12,543 nucleotides of DNA from JBDHUV01 sp039809365 (lineage in GTDB: Bacteria; Patescibacteriota; Microgenomatia; Levybacterales; GWA1-39-11), in contig JBDHUV010000014.1 in assembly GCA_039809365.1 (NCBI GenBank), positions 1 to 12,543 on the forward strand, read 5' to 3'. The notes under the pieces were generated by a model. It was not told where the DNA came from, did no database searches, and worked only from the letters and a program-made list of their open reading frames with translations. This document shows positions 1 to 6,556 of the stretch, piece after piece (position 1 is the stretch's first letter; every line of letters begins with the position of its first letter). The translations under genes were made by a program, and so were the position numbers.

Positions 1-12
1 TTAAGATGATAC

Positions 13-41
13 TTGTCAAGTTGGTCTATTATAGGTAGAAT
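13..41 (+). promoter_or_regulatory. Probable sigma-70-type promoter of aspS
   Basis: TTGTCA (13-18) and TAGAAT (36-41) are separated by exactly 17 bases, and each differs from consensus at one position. A start about seven bases after the -10 box leaves a leader of only about 7 bases before the ATG at 55. A short dyad (ACTTG/CAAGT, 11-21) covers the -35 box and might bind a regulator. The call rests on sequence match only. Confidence 0.6.
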
Positions 42-54
42 ACAAGAGTCAGAT

Positions 55-1416
55 ATGAAACGAACACTTATACAGGAAACATTACAAAAAGTAGGAGAAA
101 AAGTATCTCTTTCAGGCTCAGTACACACGGTGAGAAGTCACGGGAAAATTGCATTTTTTGATCTGTATGATAGAACAGGCTTTTTACAGGTTGGTGGGTT
201 TGGAAAAGAACTTGCAGGACAAATAGCCTCACTCAATCCTCAAGATGTCGTTACGATTGAAGGATTAGTAAAAAAAAGAGATGAAAAGTATATTAATCCT
301 GAGATGGAAACAGGTACAATTGAAGTTGAACTTGAGTCTGTATCAGTAATTGCAAAAGCTGACACTATGCCATTTGATATGGGTGGGAGAGAACTTCCCG
401 TAGAACTTCCTACATTACTTGATTATCGGTCACTTACTCTTAAACATCCAAAAGTTAAACAAATTTTTAATGTACAAGCTTCACTTGCTGAAGAGTTCAG
501 AAATGCAGCAAAAGAGCTTGGTTGTACTGAGATTTTTGTTCCTACAATTGCTGCAGGAGCAACAGAAGGTGGATCTGAAGTATTTCCCATCGAATACTAT
601 GACCATAAAGCATTCTTAACCCAAAGCCCACAGTTATATAAACAGATTATGGTTGGTGTACTTGAAAGAGTTTTTACCATCGCAAAAGCGTATCGTGCAG
701 AGCCGTCTGTTACTACAAGACATTTAGCTGAAGCAACACAGATGGATATTGAAATAGGCTTTATAACTGAGTTTGAAGAGTTACTTGATGCACTTGAGTT
801 TGTTGGAACTTCAATGATAAAAAATGTTTCTGAAAAGCATGCTGATGTTTTAGAAAATTATGGTGTTGAAAAACCTTTAGTACCAAACAAAGTCCCACGA
901 CTTACCTTGAGAGAGGCACAGAGAATAGTCCAAGAAAGGACTGGTCGTGATTTGAGTAAAGAGATGGATTTAAATCCTGAAGATGAAAAAGAAATTTGCC
1001 TATGGGCAAAAGAAGAGAAAAAATCAGATTTTGTAACGATTACTCATTTTCCTACAAAGAAAAGAGCATTTTATACAATGCCCGATCCTAAAGATCCTGA
1101 GTATAGCCTTTCATATGACTTGTTATTTAGAGGTCTTGAAATATTAAGTGGAAGTCAGCGTATAAATGAGTATGATGAGTTAGTAGAAGCGATGGAGAAA
1201 AAGGATGTAGATCCAAAGAACTTTGGTATGTATCTCATGGCTTTTCAGTATGGAATGCCACCAGAGGGAGGCTTTTCATTTGGGCTTGAAAGGCTTACAA
1301 TGAAACTACTTAATCTGGGAAATGTGCGTGAAGCATCACTTTTCCCTCGTGATATGGAGCGCGTAGATGAAAGACTCTCAAAAAAAGAAAACACTTCAAA
1401 AAAAGAAGAAAAATAA
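55..1416 (+). CDS. aspS: Aspartyl-tRNA synthetase, archaeal type
   Basis: Class II synthetase of 453 residues that charges tRNA(Asp) with aspartate in the cytoplasm. Visible parts: an N-terminal OB-fold anticodon-binding domain (about 15-105), then the catalytic core. Motif 2 includes RAEPSVTTRHLAEATQMDIE (214-233). The aspartate pocket is near YDLLFRGLEILSGSQR (354-369). Motif 3 is FSFGLERLTMKLLNLGN (407-423), followed by LFPRD. The length and absence of the bacterial GAD insertion place it with the archaeal/eukaryotic type. AsnRS is the main alternative, but the FYTMPDP stretch and LSGSQR favour AspRS. The ATG at 55 is chosen because the upstream TTG at 13 lies in the -35 box. The protein continues about 17 residues past the usual LFPRD end with a Lys/Glu-rich tail, and that stretch overlaps the start of dacA. 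It may or may not also charge tRNA(Asn). Confidence 0.93.
   Translation: MKRTLIQETLQKVGEKVSLSGSVHTVRSHGKIAFFDLYDRTGFLQVGGFGKELAGQIASLNPQDVVTIEGLVKKRDEKYINPEMETGTIEVELESVSVIAKADTMPFDMGGRELPVELPTLLDYRSLTLKHPKVKQIFNVQASLAEEFRNAAKELGCTEIFVPTIAAGATEGGSEVFPIEYYDHKAFLTQSPQLYKQIMVGVLERVFTIAKAYRAEPSVTTRHLAEATQMDIEIGFITEFEELLDALEFVGTSMIKNVSEKHADVLENYGVEKPLVPNKVPRLTLREAQRIVQERTGRDLSKEMDLNPEDEKEICLWAKEEKKSDFVTITHFPTKKRAFYTMPDPKDPEYSLSYDLLFRGLEILSGSQRINEYDELVEAMEKKDVDPKNFGMYLMAFQYGMPPEGGFSFGLERLTMKLLNLGNVREASLFPRDMERVDERLSKKENTSKKEEK
1356..1359 (+). promoter_or_regulatory. Shine-Dalgarno site for dacA inside aspS
   Basis: GGAG lies seven bases before the ATG at 1367, inside the 3' end of aspS. It is one of the few clear ribosome-binding sites in this window. 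It supports a real dacA start that overlaps aspS by 50 bases, rather than a later start. Confidence 0.65.
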
Positions 1417-2359
1417 TTCTCGGCATCACTTACTCTTATTAGTTTCAGATTATTTTGACCAAGCAAAAAAGAAATTTGTTTTTATTATTGTCTCAATCAC
1501 TATTCTCAATCTAATATTAGGAATAGTTATTGTCTATCTTATTGGACAGATTGGGCAGAATATGACACAGAGAACATATCCGCAGATTTCTATTCCAGAA
1601 CTTCCTATTTTTTCTCCTGATACAACCATCGAAGTGAGTGCTGATGCACTCATGGTATTTGAAAAAGACTCAAGGACTGTGGTATTTCAAAAAAATGGAT
1701 CTTTGAGATTTAGTCCTGCCTCCACAACAAAAATTATGACTGCACTCGTAGCTTTAGACTACTATGATATTAATCAGTATTTAGTCGCAAATGGAGTGTG
1801 GCAAGTAAAAGGTTCAAATATGGGGCTCGTAGAAGGTGAAGAAATGAAAGTACACGATTTATTATATGGACTTATGCTTCCCTCAGGGAATGATGCCGCA
1901 TATGTTCTTGCTTCCAACTATCCAGGTGGTACAAACGCATTTATTAAAAAAATGAATGAAAAAGCACAACAATTAAAGTTATATAACACAATGTTTTTTG
2001 ATCCAGCAGGTTTGGATGATAGAAACTACACCACAGCATTTGATCTTGCTCGGCTCGCGCTTGTTGGGTTACAAAATGAGTTGTTAAGAACCATTGTGCG
2101 TACACAGTATATTACGGTCTATGATAAGTCATATATGAATGTACATACCTTAGAAAATCTTAATAGACTGTTACGAACTCCTGGTGTGTTTGGTGTTAAA
2201 ACAGGATATACAGAAGAAGCTGGACAAGTACTTGTTACTTCAATAGATTCAAAAGGGAAAACATATATTATTGTTGTATTAAAAAGTGCAGATCGGTTTG
2301 CAGATACAGAAACAGTGTTAAAAGATGTTATTGAAAAAATTCAGTTAGAGAGATTTTGA
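1367..2359 (+). CDS. dacA: D-alanyl-D-alanine carboxypeptidase (peptidase S11, DacA/PBP5 type)
   Basis: A 330-residue serine penicillin-binding protein that removes the terminal D-Ala from peptidoglycan stem peptides outside the membrane. All three active-site motifs are present: SxxK as S119-T-T-K122 in PASTTKIMTAL, SGN at 173-175, and KTG at 278-280 in GVKTGYTEEAG. Residues 1-35 are cytoplasmic and very Lys-rich, and residues about 36-60 form one hydrophobic span with no obvious cleavage site. The enzyme is therefore probably held by an N-terminal anchor. It ends shortly after the transpeptidase-like domain and lacks the C-terminal domain and amphipathic helix of PBP5. The gene is coupled to aspS by the overlap and converges with the next gene, sharing 19 bases at their 3' ends. 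No ATG exists between 1367 and the end of the membrane span, which supports the start. Confidence 0.92.
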   Translation: MKDSQKKKTLQKKKKNNSRHHLLLLVSDYFDQAKKKFVFIIVSITILNLILGIVIVYLIGQIGQNMTQRTYPQISIPELPIFSPDTTIEVSADALMVFEKDSRTVVFQKNGSLRFSPASTTKIMTALVALDYYDINQYLVANGVWQVKGSNMGLVEGEEMKVHDLLYGLMLPSGNDAAYVLASNYPGGTNAFIKKMNEKAQQLKLYNTMFFDPAGLDDRNYTTAFDLARLALVGLQNELLRTIVRTQYITVYDKSYMNVHTLENLNRLLRTPGVFGVKTGYTEEAGQVLVTSIDSKGKTYIIVVLKSADRFADTETVLKDVIEKIQLERF

Positions 2360-3423
2360 TCAGGTACATAGGTGCCTATGCCATATACGTAGGCAGTGAA
2401 GTCTTTCCCTTTAAATATGTAGATAGGCATGACATATTCTGGTGTGGTTTCTGGCATAAAATAACCGAGTACTACTTCAGTAATACTTATTGTATTGGTG
2501 GTACCTGGATTTACAAAATATGCATCTCCATTTTTCAAATCTTCAAATGCTTGTTCAGGCGTTTTGAGAGGATATGTACTAAAATCCGCAGTATCTATTT
2601 GATAGTTTTTGAATGTACCGCTTACGATTTGAATATTCCTCCCTCCTGCTTTCACTATAAATGTCTGATTTGTCCCATCAGGCTGTGTGTAATACAGTGG
2701 AAGAGATTCTACTGTTCTTGATTCATCTGTTTTGAATATAAACGGATCAACTGGGAGATCATTTTGTTTAAAAGCTACTTTGGCAAGATATGCAGTGGTA
2801 CGATCTACTACTGGAAGTAAATTTGTTCCATCTGATTGATAATATTCTAATAGTGGGGCTTGCTGGTCTAATCCAATGAGTGATGAGCCAAAATCCTGAA
2901 TATATGTTAAAAGCTGTGAGGTTATATTATCTTCACTTGGAAGAACAAAATCTTGTTTTTCAAGCCCAATGCCTGTAACTAACTGGAAGTTTTTTGACTG
3001 TATATCATATATGATAGAGCCACCTGTACTGTTTTTCCATCTATACTCTCCTGGAGAAACTAATGTTTCTTCGAGTGTATATCCATGAGTTCGTACGACT
3101 TCACGAGCTTTTTGAAGTGCAAGTAAATCTGATTCTGGTTGTTTTACTTTATATACTCTGAGGCGGTCAGGTACTACCGGTAATAACCCTGTGATCGTAT
3201 TTATATTATACGTATGGGTAGGTTTTGTAGTTTGAACAGGAAGATTATTTACCATTGGTCCAAACTTCATTCCTGGAGGTTCAGGGACTGGTGGGTTAAT
3301 TACATTAATAAGGAATCTAATGAGAAGAAATAAGAGAAAGAGAAGAGTAAGAACTCCTGCTGCAACTACCCCATATTTAAGGGCAACACGGGCGTATCTG
3401 GTAATTTCTGCAAGGCTGATCAT
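2341..3423 (-). CDS. Uncharacterised single-pass membrane protein with PepSY-like C-terminus
   Basis: I do not recognise a named family for this 360-residue protein. One strongly hydrophobic segment spans about residues 16-42 (LTLLFLLFLLIRFLI core), followed by a Pro-rich linker (44-52). The remaining roughly 300 residues should lie outside the membrane. That part is rich in beta-type sequence. It contains an EYRWKNSTGG stretch (126-135) and ends with LKTPEQAFEDLKNGDAY (286-302), then ITEVVLGYFMP and YVMPIYIFKG (330-339). This combination of an AxxxL helix followed by strands resembles PepSY/YycI-like extracytoplasmic domains, but that is inference from pattern. No catalytic motif is apparent. 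It has its own promoter region facing gltX and no clear Shine-Dalgarno site. Its last 19 bases are antisense to the end of dacA. A role in envelope sensing or protein-protein contact is possible but unproven. Confidence 0.85.
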   Translation of the reverse strand: MISLAEITRYARVALKYGVVAAGVLTLLFLLFLLIRFLINVINPPVPEPPGMKFGPMVNNLPVQTTKPTHTYNINTITGLLPVVPDRLRVYKVKQPESDLLALQKAREVVRTHGYTLEETLVSPGEYRWKNSTGGSIIYDIQSKNFQLVTGIGLEKQDFVLPSEDNITSQLLTYIQDFGSSLIGLDQQAPLLEYYQSDGTNLLPVVDRTTAYLAKVAFKQNDLPVDPFIFKTDESRTVESLPLYYTQPDGTNQTFIVKAGGRNIQIVSGTFKNYQIDTADFSTYPLKTPEQAFEDLKNGDAYFVNPGTTNTISITEVVLGYFMPETTPEYVMPIYIFKGKDFTAYVYGIGTYVPDQNLSN

Positions 3424-3463
3424 AATTGATAGGCGTGGATAAGGAACTAATATCCCAACTATA

Positions 3464-3492
3464 TTGAGTATATGAGAATATTGAGGTAAAAT
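3464..3492 (+). promoter_or_regulatory. Probable promoter of gltX-dgkA
   Basis: TTGAGT (3464-3469) and TAAAAT (3487-3492) are 17 bases apart. Transcription would start near 3499, about 45 bases before the gltX ATG. No Shine-Dalgarno motif is seen directly before that ATG, which is preceded by a T-rich stretch. Confidence 0.5.
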
Positions 3493-3496
3493 TCAA
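3467..3496 (-). promoter_or_regulatory. Probable promoter of the membrane-protein gene
   Basis: Reading the - strand, TTGAAT (3496-3491) and TATACT (3472-3467) are 18 bases apart. Transcription would start near 3460 and give a leader of about 37 bases. The elements sit on top of those proposed for gltX on the opposite strand. Confidence 0.45.
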
Positions 3497-3543
3497 GAGA
3501 CGATACAGAGAAAGAAAAATATATTTCCTGTTCGTTTTTATGT

Positions 3544-4938
3544 ATGGATAATCAAGAAAAAGTAGTAAGAACAAGAATTGCTCCGAGTCCAACTGGATAT
3601 CCTCATATTGGGACAATTTACCAAGCACTATTTAATTATGCGTTTGCACATAGACATAATGGTCAGTTCCTCGTAAGAATTGAAGATACTGATCAGTCTC
3701 GCCTTATAGAAGGTGCAGAGGATGTGATTTTTAAAGCATTGGATTGGTTTGGTTTAACAGAAGATGAATCTCCAAGAAAAAATGGCCCGTATGCTCCGTA
3801 TCGTCAGTCTGAAAGACTTGAAACATATCAAAAGTTTGCAAAAGAACTTATTGAAAAAGGTGGTGCATATTATTGTTTCTGTACAAAAGAGCGATTAGAA
3901 GAGATGCGAAAACAGCTCCAACAGGAGAAAAAACCGTTACGATACGACAGACACTGTCGGATGTTATCTAAAGAAGATGTAGAACAAAAACTTTCTACAG
4001 GCGAACAATACGTCGTTAGATTAAAAATACCAGATAACACTACGATTACAGTAAAAGATGAAATACGAGGAGATATTGAGTTCCGTTCAGAAGAAGTAGA
4101 TGAGCAAGTCCTTTTAAAATCTGATGGATTCCCTACATATCATTTAGCAGTTGTTGTAGATGATCATTTGATGAAAATCTCTCATGTAGTAAGAGGAGAA
4201 GAGTGGATTACTTCTGCTCCAAAACACGTACTGCTATATGAATATTTTGATTGGGAAATGCCACGATTTTATCATACCCCAGTGCTGAGAAATCCAGATA
4301 AATCTAAGTTATCCAAAAGACATGGTCATACAAATGTTGGTTGGTATACAGATTCAGGCTATTTACCAGAAGCAATTCTAAATTATTTAGCATTAATGGG
4401 ATGGAGTCATCCTGAAGAAAAAGAAATATTTTCATTAGATGAGTTTATCTCATTGTTTGATTTAGCAGATATGAAACCTGTTGGTCCAATTTTTGATTTG
4501 GCAAAACTTACTTGGATGAATGGAATGTATATTCGTGAGATGGATGATGCCACGCTGATCCAAAGATTAAAAGAGTTTGATTCTCAGGTTACAACCCTAG
4601 ATGAAAAAACTTTAGAACTCTTTGTTCCAATCGCCAAAACGCGCATGAAAACGCTTGCTGAGTTTTTGCCGTTGGTTACTCCATTCCTTGATAAACCCTC
4701 TCTATCATTGTCTGATGAAGAAAAACAGCAGAGAAAGGCATTATCTGCTCATTTAGCTACTGTGCAGGAGTGGAAGACTGAGTTAGTTCTAGACTCACTC
4801 AAGCAGTTTGTATCAAATAATACTGGCATTAATTTTAAATATTTGTATAAAATAATATTAGGAACAAATCAAGGGCTTCCTCTTGTTGATGCATTTGTAA
4901 TTATTGGCAAGGAAAAGACACTTGAGTTACTCAGTTAA
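3544..4938 (+). CDS. gltX: Glutamyl-tRNA synthetase
   Basis: Class I synthetase of 464 residues, a normal length for the family, that attaches glutamate to tRNA(Glu). The Rossmann-fold signature is clear: RIAPSPTGYPHIGT (11-24) carries the HIGH-type motif HIGT, and DKSKLSKRHG (252-261) carries the KMSKS-type motif KLSKR. RIEDTD (45-50) and YRQSER (86-91) are typical GluRS segments. CFC (111-113) with a downstream HC (137-138) could form the family's zinc site. The C-terminal part (about 330-464) is the helical anticodon-binding region. It leads a two-gene unit, with dgkA starting six bases after its stop. Whether it also misacylates tRNA(Gln), as in bacteria that use GatCAB, cannot be told from this window. 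Confidence 0.95.
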   Translation: MDNQEKVVRTRIAPSPTGYPHIGTIYQALFNYAFAHRHNGQFLVRIEDTDQSRLIEGAEDVIFKALDWFGLTEDESPRKNGPYAPYRQSERLETYQKFAKELIEKGGAYYCFCTKERLEEMRKQLQQEKKPLRYDRHCRMLSKEDVEQKLSTGEQYVVRLKIPDNTTITVKDEIRGDIEFRSEEVDEQVLLKSDGFPTYHLAVVVDDHLMKISHVVRGEEWITSAPKHVLLYEYFDWEMPRFYHTPVLRNPDKSKLSKRHGHTNVGWYTDSGYLPEAILNYLALMGWSHPEEKEIFSLDEFISLFDLADMKPVGPIFDLAKLTWMNGMYIREMDDATLIQRLKEFDSQVTTLDEKTLELFVPIAKTRMKTLAEFLPLVTPFLDKPSLSLSDEEKQQRKALSAHLATVQEWKTELVLDSLKQFVSNNTGINFKYLYKIILGTNQGLPLVDAFVIIGKEKTLELLS

Positions 4939-4944
4939 TATCGT

Positions 4945-5310
4945 ATGGATATAAAGAAAATACTCCGTTCGTTCAGATATGCATGGCACGGATTTGCACA
5001 CATCTGGCAACATCATCAAAATATTCGATTTCATATGTTGATGGGAGTTATTGCAGTTGGGTTATCATATTTCTTAAAAATTTCATATGTAGAGTATCTT
5101 TTCATTTTAATAACAATCTTTTTTGTTATTATCTCTGAGATGATGAATACTGCAATAGAAGAGATGACAAATCTTATTACAAAAGAACATAGGAAAGAAG
5201 CAAAAATTGCAAAAGATGTTGCAGCAGCTGCAGTATTTTTATCCGCTGCTTTCTCAGTTGTTGTGGGTGTGATTATTTTTGCCCCCCGGATACTTGAGCT
5301 TCTGAAATAG
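4945..5310 (+). CDS. dgkA: Diacylglycerol/undecaprenol kinase (DgkA family)
   Basis: Small integral membrane lipid kinase of 121 residues, typical for the family. It phosphorylates diacylglycerol or, as in Gram-positive relatives, undecaprenol, and so could feed the lipid carrier used for peptidoglycan. The family signature is EMMNTAIEEM (65-74): E65, N68 and E72 align with the metal-binding and catalytic residues of E. coli DgkA. KD at 90-91, followed by AAAA, is also conserved. Three membrane spans are visible at about 30-46, 50-68 and 92-114, after an amphipathic N-terminal helix. In place of the Glu usually seen before NxRxH there is Gln26 (QNIRFH). It is probably cotranscribed with gltX, and no Shine-Dalgarno motif is seen. 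Substrate choice between the two lipids is not resolved by sequence. Confidence 0.9.
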   Translation: MDIKKILRSFRYAWHGFAHIWQHHQNIRFHMLMGVIAVGLSYFLKISYVEYLFILITIFFVIISEMMNTAIEEMTNLITKEHRKEAKIAKDVAAAAVFLSAAFSVVVGVIIFAPRILELLK

Positions 5311-5329
5311 CAATTTGGTGTTAGATTTT

Positions 5330-5593
5330 TTAATTTTCTTTTCCAGTAGTACCGCGTGCCGAAGTGAGTGCAAGAGTTCTTGAAAGTTCAGTTGCAAGTT
5401 TTTCTGCATGGCTACGACTCATTCCAATTCTTGCTACTACATGAAACTGTTCAGTAGGGCCTACTTTTTGACAAATATCCAGAGTAGTTCCATCTTCATT
5501 AATATTGATATATATCATGTCAGTATAAAGAATTTTTGTATTCTCTGGATTTAAATTTATCGATGGATTATTATGTGTGTGTTTTTCTGCCAT
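5330..5593 (-). CDS. Small DUF3467-like protein
   Basis: An 87-residue soluble protein without signal or membrane segment. The core (about 20-74) runs YTDMIYININEDGTTLDIC, then a QKVGPTEQFHVVARIGMS segment, then an amphipathic helix HAEKLATELSRTL. This strand-strand-strand-helix plan, with RIGMS before the helix, matches my memory of DUF3467-type proteins, whose function is unknown. The family call is moderate because it rests on pattern, not search. Both termini are polar and probably disordered. It begins four bases after the stop of the flavoprotein gene, so it is almost certainly made from the same mRNA. Its 3' end lies 19 bases from the convergent dgkA. Confidence 0.75.
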   Translation of the reverse strand: MAEKHTHNNPSINLNPENTKILYTDMIYININEDGTTLDICQKVGPTEQFHVVARIGMSRSHAEKLATELSRTLALTSARGTTGKEN

Positions 5594-5597
5594 ATTG

Positions 5598-6158
5598 TTA
5601 TGATTGGAGCTTTTTTGTGACTGTTATTGCTCTTTCAAGAAGCTTTCTTATCTGAGATATTCCCTTATCATCAGCAAAGTTTCCTTGCTCGTCAAGTTTG
5701 TTTTGTGCTTGACGTATGAAAACCTCTGGATAAGGAATGGTAAATGAGTTTAGTGTTGCAAGTGCAACACGGAGATGTTCTTGTGAACGGATTGTCCCAC
5801 CCATTCCATCAGTTGCCCCCATAATTGCTACTACTTTGTTAGCAAAAGAATTCTTATCTCCTCTTGATGCCCAGTCTATTGCATTTTTTAATCCTCCCGG
5901 AATTGAATGGTTATATTCTGGAGTAGAGATTATAACGAGATCAGAGTTTTGAATGGCTGATTTAAATTGAAGAACATTCTCAGGCATTCTGGCATCTTGA
6001 ATATCTTGATCATAAACTGGGAGTGCAATGGTTTTTAAGTCTAATTCTGTATATTCAACAGAGGGGTCAATTTCTTTTAATATTTTTTCTGATGCACGGA
6101 GAAGTTTTTTGTTTAATGATTCAATTCTTAAACTTCCTGCAATACCTACAACACGCAT
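5598..6158 (-). CDS. NADPH-dependent FMN reductase-like flavoprotein
   Basis: A 186-residue flavodoxin-fold protein, normal length for the NADPH-dependent FMN reductase / chromate- or azo-reductase superfamily. Starting at MRVVGIAGS, the phosphate-binding loop is GSLR (8-11) with S14 and N16. The flavin-ring segment is TPEYNHSIPGGLKNAIDW (79-96), the best-conserved family signature, and GATDGMGG (114-121) follows in the right place. It would transfer electrons from NAD(P)H to flavin and then to quinone or other acceptors in the cytoplasm; the true substrate is unknown. An open frame extends upstream to 6320, but the family begins at MRVVG and an extended -10 box lies just upstream, so the ATG at 6158 is chosen. 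The in-frame ATG at 6164 is the alternative and adds two residues. The DUF3467-like gene follows four bases later. Confidence 0.88.
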   Translation of the reverse strand: MRVVGIAGSLRIESLNKKLLRASEKILKEIDPSVEYTELDLKTIALPVYDQDIQDARMPENVLQFKSAIQNSDLVIISTPEYNHSIPGGLKNAIDWASRGDKNSFANKVVAIMGATDGMGGTIRSQEHLRVALATLNSFTIPYPEVFIRQAQNKLDEQGNFADDKGISQIRKLLERAITVTKKLQS

Positions 6159-6168
6159 ATTCATATAG

Positions 6169-6177
6169 AGTATACCA
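6169..6177 (-). promoter_or_regulatory. Extended -10 promoter of the flavoprotein gene
   Basis: On the - strand TGGTATACT matches the extended -10 form (TGn followed by a near-consensus hexamer). No good -35 box is seen. The predicted start near 6162 leaves about 4 bases before the ATG at 6158, so the mRNA would be almost leaderless. Confidence 0.5.
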
Positions 6178-6223
6178 GGTGAATGTAAGAAAATATGGTT
6201 TATTGTGATATAAATACGGTCAA

Positions 6224-6256
6224 ATCTGAAAAGCAGATGAAAAATTCTTTTCAGAT
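6224..6256. repeat. Perfect 10-bp inverted repeat
   Basis: ATCTGAAAAG (6224-6233) is mirrored exactly by CTTTTCAGAT (6247-6256) with a 13-base loop. It lies in the gap between the divergent flavoprotein and small-ORF genes. No U-rich tract follows on either strand, so it is not a standard terminator. It could be an operator or an RNA stem-loop. Confidence 0.6.
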
Positions 6257-6287
6257 AGTACATTAATAGTCTAGGATGTGAGAAAGA

Positions 6288-6311
6288 AGTACTCAAAACT
6301 GTTTGAGTGCT
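6288..6311. repeat. Tight 10-bp inverted repeat (hairpin) upstream of the small ORF
   Basis: AGTACTCAAA (6288-6297) and TTTGAGTGCT (6302-6311) pair across a four-base loop with one mismatch that is a G-U wobble in RNA. The hairpin lies about 39 bases before the small-ORF ATG at 6350. It is not followed by a U-tract. Confidence 0.6.
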
Positions 6312-6336
6312 ATGACTCATTGTCTATGAAGAATTT

Positions 6337-6346
6337 GGAAGGGAAG
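6337..6346 (+). promoter_or_regulatory. Shine-Dalgarno-like site of the small ORF
   Basis: GGAAGGGAAG lies just before the ATG at 6350, with the AGGG core about 6-8 bases from the start codon. It decides this start over the two upstream in-frame starts at 6278 (non-ATG) and 6326. Confidence 0.5.
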
Positions 6347-6349
6347 TCA

Positions 6350-6523
6350 ATGGAAATCCATGATTTGATACCCTTGTTACGAGCTTATCCGGAGATCCAG
6401 AAGAGGTTAATTGATCTTATGACTGATGAGCAGTTAGAAAAGTGGGCAGATATCTTGGAAGCTAAAGAAGCTGCAGAGCTTGAGGATAAATCAAGCCAAG
6501 ACCCTGAAGATTCTCCTACCTAA
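6350..6523 (+). CDS. Small acidic protein of unknown function (57 residues)
   Basis: I do not recognise this gene. From the ATG at 6350 it encodes MEIHDLIPLLRAYPEIQKRL (1-20), then LIDLMTDEQLEKWADILEA, then an acidic, low-complexity tail ending EDSPT. The first 40 residues look like two amphipathic helices and the rest looks disordered. No Cys, signal peptide or membrane span is visible. Support for a real gene: a Shine-Dalgarno-like purine run at the right distance, protein-like composition, and location in a gap otherwise free of genes. The frame is open from 6278, but the extra N-terminal residues lie across the hairpin region and lack a ribosome site. The regular helices suggest a protein-binding partner, but that is guesswork. 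It is flanked by the divergent flavoprotein operon and the convergent GH130 operon. Confidence 0.55.
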   Translation: MEIHDLIPLLRAYPEIQKRLIDLMTDEQLEKWADILEAKEAAELEDKSSQDPEDSPT

Positions 6524-6526
6524 CAC

Positions 6527-6556
6527 AGGAGGCTTTCGGACCCCCTTCATTTTTAT
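6527..6556 (+). terminator. Weak terminator candidate after the small ORF
   Basis: AGGAGG and CCCCCT can form a six-pair stem with one A-C mismatch, followed by TTCATTTTTATT. An alternative stem pairs CTCCT (6513-6517) with AGGAG (6527-6531). Neither is strong; the call is tentative. Confidence 0.25.

Noticed and set aside
2356..2721. A 121-residue + strand frame starting at the dacA stop
   Set aside because: It lies antisense to the membrane-protein gene, starts with TTG without a ribosome site, and its Cys/Ile/Phe-rich composition is typical of a shadow frame.
5311..5345. Terminator between dgkA and the DUF3467-like gene
   Set aside because: The T-rich stretch has no stable stem before it on either strand.
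6159..6320. N-terminal extension of the flavoprotein to residue 240
   Set aside because: The family starts at MRVVGIAGS, the added 54 residues match no domain, and the extended -10 box lies inside the extension.
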